From: Rufibacter hautae
Lineage (GTDB): Bacteria > Bacteroidota > Bacteroidia > Cytophagales > Hymenobacteraceae
Assembly (NCBI RefSeq): GCF_008271695.1
Contig: NZ_VKKY01000001.1
Span: forward strand, 496,001 to 560,000
DNA length: 64,000 nucleotides
Reading direction: 5' to 3'
Positions within the stretch are counted from its first letter, which is position 1. Each line of letters begins with the position of its first letter. Both the position numbers and the translations under genes were made by a program. The notes beneath the pieces were generated by a model. It saw only the letters and a program-made list of their open reading frames with translations, was not told the DNA's origin and ran no database searches. Positions 17,691 to 26,900 of this stretch are shown here, in pieces.

Positions 17691-19034
17691 TTACATTTTC
17701 CCTCCCTCCGGTGGAGAAGAAAGCCCGGACGCCGTCTGCAACCCATTGGCGATCTCAGGCAAGATGCCCAGCCGCTGATAGATAGGACGAACCAACTGCC
17801 GTGATCTGGGAAGGCTCAAGACGAAAGGCACAATGCTCAACAGGCAGACAATGCCGCAGCCCAGTAAGGTGTAGCTCACCCCTATCCGCTCCGCGAGCCA
17901 GCCGGCCAATAGACTCCCAATCGGGGCCATGCCCATAAATGCCATGGAATAGAAACTCATGACCCGGCCGCGTTTGTCTTCGTCTACAATGGTCTGGATG
18001 AGGGTGTTGCTGGAGGCCATGCGCAGGATCATGCCCAAGCCCACCACAAAGATGCTGACCATGGCTAAAAACAAAGTAGTGGTGAAGGCGAAGGCCGTTA
18101 ACCCGATACCGAACAGCACCGAGGCAAAGATAATGACGCGGGCCAGCCCCAGCACCGATTTGCGGGAGGCCAAGTAAAGGGCACCAAGCAAAGCACCTAC
18201 CCCGGAAGCCCCCATCAGCAGGCCCAGCGTACTGGCGTTCCCGTGCAGGACATCACGGGCGAAGGCAGGCATGAGCACCGTGAAAGGCATCCCGAAGAGG
18301 CTGAGCGTGGCAATGAGCAGCAGGATATCGCGGATGGGCGCAAACCCGAAGGCGTAGGTAAAGCCCTCCCGCAGGGATTTCAGCACCTGGGTATCCTGCC
18401 GCTGGCGTTCCATCTTGGGTACCCGCATCAGGAGCAGGGAAGTCAGGACGGCCAGGTAACTGATGGCGTTGGCCAGAAAACACATCCCCTCGCCTACGGT
18501 GGCAATGATTCCGCCGGCCACGGAAGGACCCACCAATCGGGCCATATTGAACATAGAGGAGTTGAGGGCGATGGCGTTGCTCATGTCCTCGCGTTTCTCT
18601 ACCAGTTGCACCACAAAAGACTGCCGCGCGCTCATGTCAAAAGCGTTCACAATTCCGGCAAAAACGCCTAATGCCAGAATGTAGGGGATGGTAACGGTAT
18701 TGGTGAGCACCAACGTGGCGAGGGTACTGGCCTCCAGCAGAAAAAGGAATTGTGTGAGCAGCAGCACCCGGTGCCGGTCAAAGCGGTCTGAAATGACGCC
18801 GGCAAACGGCCCCAGCAGAAACGAGGGAATCTGGTTCGCGAAACTGACCATGCCCAAAAGGAAAACAGAATCGGTGAGGCGGTAAACGAGCCAGCTCATG
18901 GCAATCTGCTGCATCCAGGTCCCGATGAGCGAGATGCTTTGCCCCATGAAAAAGAGGCGGTAATTGCGGTACTTCAGGGCCCGGAACATGCCGCCCAGGC
19001 GCGAAGGTTTATCGGTGGTAAGGGTTTCTTCCAT
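17691..19034 (-). CDS. MFS transporter (MFS_3, enterobactin-exporter-like)
   Basis: A 447-residue, 12-helix major facilitator of the MFS_3/EntS-like group. The opening FRALKYRNYRLFFMGQ, then SLIGTWMQQIAMSWLVYRLT, and the loop DRFDRHRVLL (variant of the MFS motif A) are typical. Such proteins export siderophores or drugs; the substrate cannot be called here. Start at 19034 (MEETL) is preferred to an upstream Met at 19052. Single gene on the minus strand. Confidence 0.88.
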   Translation of the reverse strand: MEETLTTDKPSRLGGMFRALKYRNYRLFFMGQSISLIGTWMQQIAMSWLVYRLTDSVFLLGMVSFANQIPSFLLGPFAGVISDRFDRHRVLLLTQFLFLLEASTLATLVLTNTVTIPYILALGVFAGIVNAFDMSARQSFVVQLVEKREDMSNAIALNSSMFNMARLVGPSVAGGIIATVGEGMCFLANAISYLAVLTSLLLMRVPKMERQRQDTQVLKSLREGFTYAFGFAPIRDILLLIATLSLFGMPFTVLMPAFARDVLHGNASTLGLLMGASGVGALLGALYLASRKSVLGLARVIIFASVLFGIGLTAFAFTTTLFLAMVSIFVVGLGMILRMASSNTLIQTIVDEDKRGRVMSFYSMAFMGMAPIGSLLAGWLAERIGVSYTLLGCGIVCLLSIVPFVLSLPRSRQLVRPIYQRLGILPEIANGLQTASGLSSPPEGGKM

Positions 19035-19426
19035 GTAATCACAGCCCTTCAAGGCCGTGTCTGTGTACGAGAAGAACCCACCGCAGAGTTGAAATTTATC
19101 CGCTGAAATGTCAGCTTAAAAACTCCCGTTTCTGATCTGTTTTCCTGAAATCGTTGCTAAAAAGGCGTATTTGGCACTCCTCCTTTCCCAAAACCCAGAA
19201 GGCTACTGACCTAGAAATCAGAAGCCTGAAGGAACATTTGGCGATAAAGGAAATTTCCTAGATAACCCTTCATACTTGCGGCAGACTGAAAAAAGGAGGA
19301 ACCTGTTTAGGGGCTGTTTCTAAGAAAACAGCTCCTAAACAGGTTCCTCTTATCGGCTTGGCTTACCACTTAAACTGTGCCCTATTTGGACAACCAAACC
19401 CAAGGATAGTAGTCTCAGGATAAAGG
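19035..19426. other. Intergenic region with two dispersed dyads
   Basis: Between the MFS and bestrophin genes. It carries a weak dyad (19125-19166) upstream of the MFS gene and a strong one (19297-19348). No gene seen. Confidence 0.55.
19297..19348. repeat. Strong dispersed dyad (52-nt palindrome)
   Basis: AGGAACCTGTTTAGGGGC pairs with GCTCCTAAACAGGTTCCT with an inner TGTTTCT/AGAAAACA pair; one mismatch in the stem. Layout is that of the AAAACG family with extended outer arms. Confidence 0.8.
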
Positions 19427-20347
19427 CTATAGAATGTAGAAGCGGGCCACGTGGTCCTGCGGCTTGGGGATCTCCGCTTCTTTGAATTCGCGCATCATCT
19501 GCTTTAGGTCACGGTCAATGGTCTGGGCGATGGACGTCACCGGGGTATCGGTGGGTTTGTTTTCAAACGGATCCTGCAGGTGGATGGCCATTTTCTCGAT
19601 GAGCAGGAAAGAAGACGCCACGGCTACCACAAACGGCACCATCATCACCCCGAAATCATTGATCACCCCAAAGGGCAGCAACAGGATGAACAGCAACAAG
19701 GCCAGGTGCGTGTAAAGGCTGTAGGTAGCCGGAAAAACGGTTTTCTTGATGCGTTCGCAGCCGCCCATGGCATTCACCAGGCGGGTTAAGGTACGGTCTA
19801 GTTCCACCTGCTGGTATTCATTTACCCAGCCTTCTTTGTAGGCGCGCCGCAGGTCTTCGCCGTGCAGTTCCATCAAACCCACGGGTTTGTTCGTGTAGTC
19901 CTGCAGATTGGCCAGTTGCTCGGGCATCAGCAGTTTCTCTACGTCTTTGATGGGGCAAAGGTCCCGCAGTGACTGTCCCAGGCTGTAGCACCAGGCAATC
20001 TGCCGTTTCACAAACATTTCCTTGAAATAAAGCGCCTCCACGGAGTTATAGGGCGTATCCACGAAGTTGAGGACCTGCCGGGTGAGGGTGCGGGAATCGT
20101 TCACGATGGCGCCCCACAGGGTACGGGCCTCCCACCAGCGGTCGTAGGCCTGGTTTGACCTGAACGCCAGCAGCAACGACAAAATGGTACCCAACATGGT
20201 AGGCACCGCAATGGGAATGGAGATTCTGGTAAAGTGCAGGTTCACATAGGCTACGGCCACTACCAGGGCGTAAACAAAGACCATTAACACCTCTACTTTG
20301 ATCTTCCCGAACACATATCTAATGGGGATATTCTTCTTCAGCAACAT
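19427..20347 (-). CDS. Bestrophin family ion channel
   Basis: A 306-residue bacterial bestrophin (UPF0187/YneE-like), a pentameric membrane channel. Conserved pieces: an N-terminal helix set (VFVYALVVAVAYVN), LSLLLAFRSNQAYDRWWEAR, LWGAIVNDSRTL and the C-terminal PFENKPTDTPVTSIAQTIDRDL. Ion selectivity in bacterial members varies and is not readable here. It precedes the UspA-like gene's end by 53 bp on the same strand, so the two may share a transcript. Confidence 0.92.
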   Translation of the reverse strand: MLLKKNIPIRYVFGKIKVEVLMVFVYALVVAVAYVNLHFTRISIPIAVPTMLGTILSLLLAFRSNQAYDRWWEARTLWGAIVNDSRTLTRQVLNFVDTPYNSVEALYFKEMFVKRQIAWCYSLGQSLRDLCPIKDVEKLLMPEQLANLQDYTNKPVGLMELHGEDLRRAYKEGWVNEYQQVELDRTLTRLVNAMGGCERIKKTVFPATYSLYTHLALLLFILLLPFGVINDFGVMMVPFVVAVASSFLLIEKMAIHLQDPFENKPTDTPVTSIAQTIDRDLKQMMREFKEAEIPKPQDHVARFYIL

Positions 20348-20400
20348 GGCATTCTAGTAAGTAAGGTTGAAAATTAACTGGGGCCAAAAGCAGGAGGTGC

Positions 20401-20862
20401 TTACCCGGCTTTCTCCAGCACCTGTACCGCTTTTGGCACCCGGGGCGCCACCGCAATCACCGGCAATCCGCATTTCTCCAAGAAAAGCATGGGGTTCTGG
20501 CTCAGCTTGCCCAGCGCCTGGTGCCGAAAGTTGGCCGGCACAGCAATGAAGCTGATCTCATTGGCGTTGAGAAAGTTCTTGAAGGCCGCCATGGTGGTGC
20601 CATAGAACCAGGTATGCTCAATGGCTTGCACCCAATCCCCCTCCTGTTGCGCCTGGCGGCAAAGGCTGGTGAAACGCGAAGAAACCAGCTCTTCCTCCTT
20701 GGTTCGGCGCGAGAGCATGAGCAGTTCCGTAATAGAGCTGGACAACCCGAAGGCATGGAAGAAAATGACCTTGAGCGGCAGCCCCGGAAAGATCTCGGAG
20801 AGTTCAGGAAGGCAGTGGAGAGAATCTGCCTTGAAATTGGAAGGTATTAACACGTGGATCAT
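20401..20862 (-). CDS. UspA-like small protein
   Basis: A 153-residue protein resembling one universal-stress-protein domain: begins MIHVLIPSNFKADSL, has a central variable helix region, then ISFIAVPANFRHQALGKLSQNP and CGLPVIAVAP, which parallel the UspA VMGT.GR and CPVLVV parts. The ATP-binding GxxG(x9)G(S/T) motif is not preserved, so nucleotide binding is doubtful. Start at 20862 is chosen over an upstream Met (20910) because that extension covers a good promoter. Upstream of the bestrophin gene in the same direction. Confidence 0.65.
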   Translation of the reverse strand: MIHVLIPSNFKADSLHCLPELSEIFPGLPLKVIFFHAFGLSSSITELLMLSRRTKEEELVSSRFTSLCRQAQQEGDWVQAIEHTWFYGTTMAAFKNFLNANEISFIAVPANFRHQALGKLSQNPMLFLEKCGLPVIAVAPRVPKAVQVLEKAG

Positions 20863-20865
20863 GGC

Positions 20866-20896
20866 CGTAGGTAAATTTGCGATTGATGTACCCAAA
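20866..20896 (-). promoter_or_regulatory. Promoter of the UspA-like gene, possibly leaderless
   Basis: On the minus strand TTTG (20896-20893), an exact 19-nt spacer and TACCTACG (20873-20866) approximate the -33/-7 pair. The ATG follows 3 nt after, so the transcript would begin at or near the start codon. Confidence 0.4.
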
Positions 20897-21095
20897 CCTA
20901 CGGGGCCCACATTAGGCTACTATAAGAGCCAAATTAAAATGCCATTAGAATGAATTCACGATTTTAACTTCATTCTCACTCGATTGATTATCAGTGATTT
21001 AATTATTTAAAAACCACAGCTAAAAGCCTAAAAACAGCAAAACAAATACCGTGAAGAAGGGCTTTTCAGGAGGAGATGAGAACGGAAGTGCGACA

Positions 21096-21133
21096 GGCTT
21101 TTAACCTGTTTTAAGAAAAACGCCTTATAAACG
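21096..21133. repeat. Dispersed dyad copy downstream of the histidine kinase
   Basis: GGCTTTTAACCTGTTTTAAG / AAAAACGCCTTATAAACG; imperfect arms, 30 bp past the kinase stop. Confidence 0.4.
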
Positions 21134-21162
21134 ACCGCAGGCTTGCGCCGAAAAAACGGTAT

Positions 21163-22548
21163 TTAAGAAAACACGGAGGCGGGCGCCACGGGCAGTAAGA
21201 TGCGCATCTCGGTGCCGGCGCCCTCGCGGGTGGAAATCCCGATACTGCCCCGGTGCAACCGGATGATGTTAAGCGCCAAAGGCAACCCCACGCCATGCCC
21301 CTCAAAATCGGTGGTATTGGAGGCCCTGAAAAAGGGCACGAACACGTACGGCAGTTCCTCCTCTGGGATGCCGATGCCTTTGTCCTGCACCACCACCGTG
21401 ATAGTGTCCCTCTCGGGTTGGAGCCGCACGGCCACCTCCTGGTTGTGGGAGTATTTACAGGCGTTCATCATGATGTTGCTGAGGGCCAGTTTAAGCAGGT
21501 TCTCATTGCCCTGCACCTGTAAGAGCCGCTCATCCTCGGGCAACTGATCATAGTCCAACCGGATGTTGTTGCCAGGGTAAAGCTGGTCTGCCGAGGCTTT
21601 TACGAGCCAGAGCAACTCATCCATGCGCAGCAGCTCCCAGTTCTGCTTTTTGCCGTCAAAGCCGCTTTGGGCCATACCCAGCAAACTCGTCAGGATGTCG
21701 CGCAAGACCTGGGCCTCCTGCAGAATCACCTCCACTGATTGACGCTGTTCCTGGGAAAGCCCAGGCGAGGCCAGGGTGAGTTCCGCCTCGCCTTTGATAA
21801 TGGTCAGGGGGGTTCTCAGTTCATGGGAGGCGTTGCTCACAAAGTTGTTCTGGGTTTCAAAAGCGGTCTCCAGGCGGGTGAGCATGTCATTGAAGGTCTC
21901 GGCCAGTTCGGTGAGCTCGTCTTTGTTGTCGCTCAGCGGCAGCCGCAGGTTCAGGTTCTCGGCGGTGATGCCCTGCACGTTTTTGATGATGTCGCGCACG
22001 GGCTTGAAGGTGTGCCAGGTAAAGCGGCGGCCAATGAGGTACACGATCACCACCAGAATGAGAAAACCAGCCACCAGAACGTTGGAGAGTTTGGTCACTT
22101 CCTGCAGCCAATATGGCTCATAGGCAGAAACCGCCACCAGGTACGTCTTGCCCCTGGCCTGCTGCAACTGCCCGGCGTAGAACGTGTGGTCTTTCCGGAA
22201 CCGGGCGCTCTGGTTGTCCAGGACCTCTTCCACAAACTCAGGCGGCAATCCGCCCAGGTTTACTTTCGCCAGGGAGTTTCCGGCCGGCATCTCCACCAGG
22301 TACGTTTTCTCGTCTTTGAGCTTCTCCAGGTATTCCTGGCGCAGTTGGCGAATCTTCTGCCGGTCGGTGACCGAGGTATTGGTCTGCAGGTGTAGGTCGG
22401 CGGCAATGTTCACCCGGGTCTCTAGGCGTTTGTAAAAATCCTCAAAGGCATAGTGGTCTATGATGCCGTACATGAACCCACTGAAAAGCAGCACCACCAG
22501 CGAGGTGAGGATAGAAAACAGCAGCGTGGCCCGGGTCTGGATGTTCAT
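21163..22548 (-). CDS. Two-component sensor histidine kinase (HAMP, CusS-like)
   Basis: A 461-residue membrane kinase: TM1 about residues 9-29, a periplasmic domain to about 150, TM2 about 151-172, HAMP, then the dimerisation/phosphoacceptor box SNASHELRTPLTIIKGE (His about 242), N box NACKYS, and G boxes DKGIGIPEE and GHGVGLPLAL. Domain order matches OmpR-partner kinases of the CusS/ArlS type. The signal is unknown. Its start overlaps the response-regulator stop by 4 nt, so the two are translated as a pair. Confidence 0.95.
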   Translation of the reverse strand: MNIQTRATLLFSILTSLVVLLFSGFMYGIIDHYAFEDFYKRLETRVNIAADLHLQTNTSVTDRQKIRQLRQEYLEKLKDEKTYLVEMPAGNSLAKVNLGGLPPEFVEEVLDNQSARFRKDHTFYAGQLQQARGKTYLVAVSAYEPYWLQEVTKLSNVLVAGFLILVVIVYLIGRRFTWHTFKPVRDIIKNVQGITAENLNLRLPLSDNKDELTELAETFNDMLTRLETAFETQNNFVSNASHELRTPLTIIKGEAELTLASPGLSQEQRQSVEVILQEAQVLRDILTSLLGMAQSGFDGKKQNWELLRMDELLWLVKASADQLYPGNNIRLDYDQLPEDERLLQVQGNENLLKLALSNIMMNACKYSHNQEVAVRLQPERDTITVVVQDKGIGIPEEELPYVFVPFFRASNTTDFEGHGVGLPLALNIIRLHRGSIGISTREGAGTEMRILLPVAPASVFS

Positions 22549-23237
22549 GCCTCGGCTCCTACTTTGAGCACATACCCCATGCCTATGATGGTGTGAATGA
22601 GCTTGGGCTCAAACTGTTTGTCAATCTTTTTGCGGAGGTAGTTGATGTACACGTCTACCACGTTGGTGCCCAGGTTGAAATCTATGTCCCAGACATTCTC
22701 CAGAATCTCGATCCTGGACAGCACCAGGTCTTGCCGCTGCACCAGAAACTCCAGCAGGCGGTACTCGGTGGCCGTGAGGGTGATGGCTTTTCCGGCGCGG
22801 GTAACGGTTTTGCTTTGGGTGTTAATTTCCAGATTGGCCACGGTTACTAGGTGCTTGGTGGAGGTCCCGTTCTGGATGCGGCGGGTAAGCGTTCTGATGC
22901 GGGCGCCCAGTTCCCCGAAGTTGAAAGGCTTGACCAGGTAATCATCGGCACCACTGTCCAGGCCGGTCACAATGTTCTCCGGCGAGTCCAGGGCGGTGAG
23001 CATGAGAATGGGCGTGTCCAGTTCTCCTTCCCTCAGTCTTTTGCAAACCTCCAGCCCACTCATCTCCGGCAGCATGATGTCCAGAATGATAAGGTCGAAG
23101 TGAAAGGCCTGCGCCATTTCTAGGCCGGTGGTGCCGTTCATGGCTACGCTCACCTGATACCCCTCCTGTTTCAGGCCGCGCTGAAGCATGTCGGCCAGCT
23201 TGGCCTCATCCTCCACGACTAAAATCTTCTGCCCCAT
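22545..23237 (-). CDS. OmpR-family response regulator
   Basis: A 230-residue regulator: receiver domain with acidic pocket (VVEDEAKL), phospho-acceptor Asp in LIILDIMLPEMSG, and the Lys of YLVKPFNFGEL. It ends in a winged-helix DNA-binding domain (LTATEYRLLEFLVQR, NVVDVYINYLRKKID). Resembles CusR/ArlR types, yet no metal-efflux target is adjacent. First gene of the pair with the kinase. Confidence 0.95.
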   Translation of the reverse strand: MGQKILVVEDEAKLADMLQRGLKQEGYQVSVAMNGTTGLEMAQAFHFDLIILDIMLPEMSGLEVCKRLREGELDTPILMLTALDSPENIVTGLDSGADDYLVKPFNFGELGARIRTLTRRIQNGTSTKHLVTVANLEINTQSKTVTRAGKAITLTATEYRLLEFLVQRQDLVLSRIEILENVWDIDFNLGTNVVDVYINYLRKKIDKQFEPKLIHTIIGMGYVLKVGAEA

Positions 23238-23344
23238 AGACGCGTGTTGTTACGTACTTTATTGTAGTGAAGAGGAAACAACCCGGCGCAAAGGTTGTTT
23301 TGCCTTCCCTCTTTTTGCAGCGCAGCGGCGCGCTGACGTACCAA

Positions 23345-23381
23345 TTTTGGGCACGTTTTCCGGAAAACAGCCCAGAAACGC
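23345..23381. repeat. Dispersed dyad copy between DUF3817 and response-regulator genes
   Basis: TTTTGGGCACGTTTTCC / GGAAAACAGCCCAGAAACG; inner stem GTTTTCC/GGAAAAC and GGGC/GCCC pair. Confidence 0.55.
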
Positions 23382-23384
23382 TTC

Positions 23385-23693
23385 TTAGCGTCTTACCTCT
23401 TCCTGGCCAATCTTCCGGTCCAGCACAAACGTCCCGAAGGGCAGCAGCGAGGCCACAAACGCCAGCACCACCTTCCAGAACGACCACTTATAGGTCACCC
23501 ACACCTGCAGCAGCAAACCCACAAACAGCACAAACAGCACGCCGTGGGCCCAACCCACGTATTTCACCGGCTCGGGTATCCCGGCCAGGTATTTCATGGG
23601 CATGGCAATCAGCAATAAAACCAAAAACGAGATACCTTCTAAAATGGCAATGGACCGGAAACGGTTAAGAGGTGTATCGAAAGAGAAATGCAT
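23385..23693 (-). CDS. DUF3817 domain-containing membrane protein
   Basis: A 102-residue integral membrane protein with three hydrophobic segments. The family signature is visible as FRSIAILEGISFLVLLLIAMP, followed by MKYLAG and a conserved GWAHGVLFVLFVG. Start at 23693 is set by the conserved N-terminus and by a TACCTTTG element 21 bp upstream; the open frame extends 96 nt beyond. Function of the family is unknown. Confidence 0.85.
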   Translation of the reverse strand: MHFSFDTPLNRFRSIAILEGISFLVLLLIAMPMKYLAGIPEPVKYVGWAHGVLFVLFVGLLLQVWVTYKWSFWKVVLAFVASLLPFGTFVLDRKIGQEEVRR

Positions 23694-23713
23694 AAGTTTA
23701 AAAGTTTGAAACC

Positions 23714-23721
23714 CAAAGGTA
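23714..23721 (-). promoter_or_regulatory. -7 element of the DUF3817 gene
   Basis: TACCTTTG on the minus strand matches TAnnTTTG and lies 20 bp before the chosen start, supporting that start over the longer frame. Confidence 0.5.
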
Positions 23722-23812
23722 CACCACAAGCGCCTAAACCTCATGCCTATTGCCCCACGGCTGTCAGATAATTGCGTTGGAACCTGCATTTCGCACAGTA
23801 ACAGCCTTCATT

Positions 23813-23851
23813 TATTTTAGGCCTGATTTCCAGAAAAGAAGCGCTAAACGG
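23813..23851. repeat. Dispersed dyad copy upstream of dnaE
   Basis: TATTTTAGGCCTGATTTCC / AGAAAAGAAGCGCTAAACGG; imperfect GC arms, 120 bp before dnaE. Confidence 0.45.
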
Positions 23852-23929
23852 CATTTTTAAACCGCAACTTTTAGCCCCGGGTCCGGTGTTTTCTTTGTAT
23901 CTTCGTAGTCCGTTTCGGGTCCTTTTTCA

Positions 23930-23957
23930 ACTCAGGACTCTAGACTCAGAACTCTAG
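23930..23957. repeat. 14-nt tandem duplication before dnaE
   Basis: ACTCAGGACTCTAG (23930-23943) is followed at once by ACTCAGAACTCTAG (23944-23957), one base different, then ACT. It ends 13 bp before the dnaE start. Confidence 0.8.
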
Positions 23958-23970
23958 ACTATTTACCGCT

Positions 23971-26900
23971 GTGCCAGATTTTTCCCACCTCCATACCCAT
24001 ACCCAGTACTCGTTGCTAGACGGGGCCGCCAGCATTGGCGCGCTCATGAAAAAGGCCTCGGCCGATGGCATGAAAGCCATTGCCATGACCGACCACGGCA
24101 ACATGTTCGGGGCGTTCAACTTCGTGGCCGAGGCCAACAAGTACAACGTGAAACCCATTGTGGGCTGCGAGTTCTACCTGGTGCAGGACCGCCATCAGAA
24201 AAGCTTCTCTAAGGAGCAGAAAGACGTGCGCCACCACCAATTGCTCTTAGCCAAAGATCAGGAAGGTTACCAGAACCTGGCCAAGCTCTGCTCCTACTCT
24301 TACATTGACGGCTTGTACAGCAAGTGGCCGCGCATAGACAAGGAGTTGTTGATGAAGTACTCCAAAGGCTTGATTGCCACCTCCTGTTGTATCGGGGCCG
24401 AGTTACCGCAGGCCATTCTCTGGAAAGGCGAAGAAGAAGCGGAGAAACTGCTGAAGTGGTGGCTGGATCTGTTTGGCGAAGATTACTACATCGAGATTCA
24501 GCGGCACGGCCTCATGAACATTGATGGCACCGGCCTGAGCCAGGAAGACGTAAACCAGGTGCTCCTCAAATTTGCCATCAAGTACAACGTAAAAGTCATC
24601 TGTACCAACGACTCACACTACGTGGAGCAAACCGACTGGAATGCGCACGACATTCTGCTGTGTGTGAATACCGGTGAACAGGAAACCGTACCCGTGGGCG
24701 ATTTCCAGACCCAGTATTTCCGGATGATGTCTGGTAGCGGCGAAGTCATTTATGATACTATAAACAACATCCGGAACACGTATGGCCACGACGAGAACGT
24801 GCGCCGTATGTTGTACCGCATTGAGGAAGAGCAGCAGAAACCGCGTCCGCAAGACCGCTTTGGGTTCCCCAACGACCAGTTCTACTTTAAGAACCAGGCC
24901 GAGATGAACCAGTTGTTTTCTGATGTTCCGTTTGCGGTAGACAACACCAACGAGATCGTGGACAAGATCACGCCGCCCAAACTGCAGCGCGATATCTTGT
25001 TGCCTAACTTCCCGCTTCCTCCGGAGCACCCCACCGCCGACTTATTCCTGCGTCACTTAACCTTTGAAGGCGCTAAGAAGCGGTACCATGAGATTACCCC
25101 TGAGGTAGAGGAACGCCTGAACTACGAATTGGGCATTATTGAGACTATGGGTTTTGCGGGGTACTTCCTCATCACGCAGGATTTCATCAACAAAGGCCGC
25201 AGCATGGGCGTGGCCGTGGGTCCGGGCCGGGGTTCGGCGGCGGGTTCTGCCGTGGCGTACTGCGTGGGGATCACTAACATCGACCCGATCAAGTACTCGC
25301 TCCTGTTTGAGCGTTTCCTGAACCCGGAGCGGGTGTCCATGCCCGATATTGATATTGACTTTGATGATGTGAACCGCCAGCGCGTGATTGACTACGTGGT
25401 AGACAAGTACGGCAAAACGCAGGTGGCCCAGATCATCACCTTCGGTACCATGGCGGCCAAGTCGTCTATCAAAGACGTGGCCCGCGTGCTGGATTTACCT
25501 TTGTCTGAGGCGAACGAACTGGCCAAAATGGTACCGGAAGCCCCGGGCACCACACTGGCGAAAGCGTTTATTGAATCACCTGAACTAGCGGCCATCCGTG
25601 ACGGGAACGATTTAAAGGCCAGAACCCTAAAACTAGCCGAAAAACTGGAAGGCTCCGTGCGGAACACGGGTATTCACGCGGCAGGTGTCATCATCGCGCC
25701 AGATGACATCACCAACTACATTCCGGTGTCCACTTCCAAGGACTCTGACCTCTTGGTGACGCAGTTTGACGGGAAGGTGATTGAGAGCGCGGGCATGCTG
25801 AAGATGGACTTTTTGGGCCTGAAAACCCTGTCCATCCTGAAAGATGCCATGGCGTTGATCAAGCGGAATCATGGCGTGGAGATCGACATTGACAACATTC
25901 CGCTGGACGACGAGAAAACCTACGCCCTCTACCAGCGCGGCGATACCATCGGTACGTTCCAGTTCGAGTCGGAGGGCATGCGCATGTACCTAAAGGACCT
26001 GAAACCCACCAACATTGAGGACTTGATTGCCATGAACGCCTTGTACCGTCCGGGCCCGATGCAGTTCATCCCGAACTTCATCAACCGGAAGCAGGGCAAG
26101 GAAGAAGTGGAATACCCGCACATCCTTTTGGAGCCGCTTTTGAAAAACACCTATGGCATCATGGTGTACCAAGAGCAGATCATGCAGACTGCGCAGGTAC
26201 TGGCGGGTTACTCCCTGGGCGGTGCCGACTTGCTGCGCCGCGCGATGGGTAAGAAGGACATGAAGAAAATGGCCCAGGAGCGCGAGAAATTCGTGGCCGG
26301 AGCCAAAGAGATTCATAACATCCCGGCCAAGCACGCTTCTGAGGTGTTTGACGTGATGGAGAAATTCGCGCAGTACGGCTTCAACCGCTCACACTCCGCT
26401 GCTTACTCTGTGGTGGCGTACCAGACCGGTTACCTCAAGGCGCACTACCCGGCAGAATACATGGCCGCCGTGCTCACCCACAACATGAACGACATCAAGA
26501 AGGTGACGTTCTTTATTGAGGAGGCACGCAAGCAGCAGATCCAGGTGTTGGGACCCGATGTGAACGAATCCATCCACCAGTTCAACGTGAACCAGCAGGG
26601 ACAGATCCGTTTCGGGATGGGCGCCGTGAAAGGCACCGGCGAGGCCGCCGTGGAAGCCATTATAGAGGAACGCGAAAAGAGCGGTAACTACACCGATATC
26701 TTTGACTTCGCGAAGCGCGTGAACCTGCGCGCAGTGAACAAGAAAACCTTTGAAAGCCTGGCCCAGGCTGGCGCCTTTGACTCGTTTGAACGCTACCATC
26801 GCGCTCAATACTTGGAAACTCCGGAAGGCGAAAGCATCAACCTGATTGAAAAGGCCGTGCGCTTCGGGAACCAGTTCCAGGCCGAGAAGAATGCTGCCCA

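Noticed and set aside
21163-23237. Copper-sensing CusRS system
   Set aside because: Domain layout is similar, but no efflux or copper gene is adjacent and the sensor domain shows no obvious metal motif.
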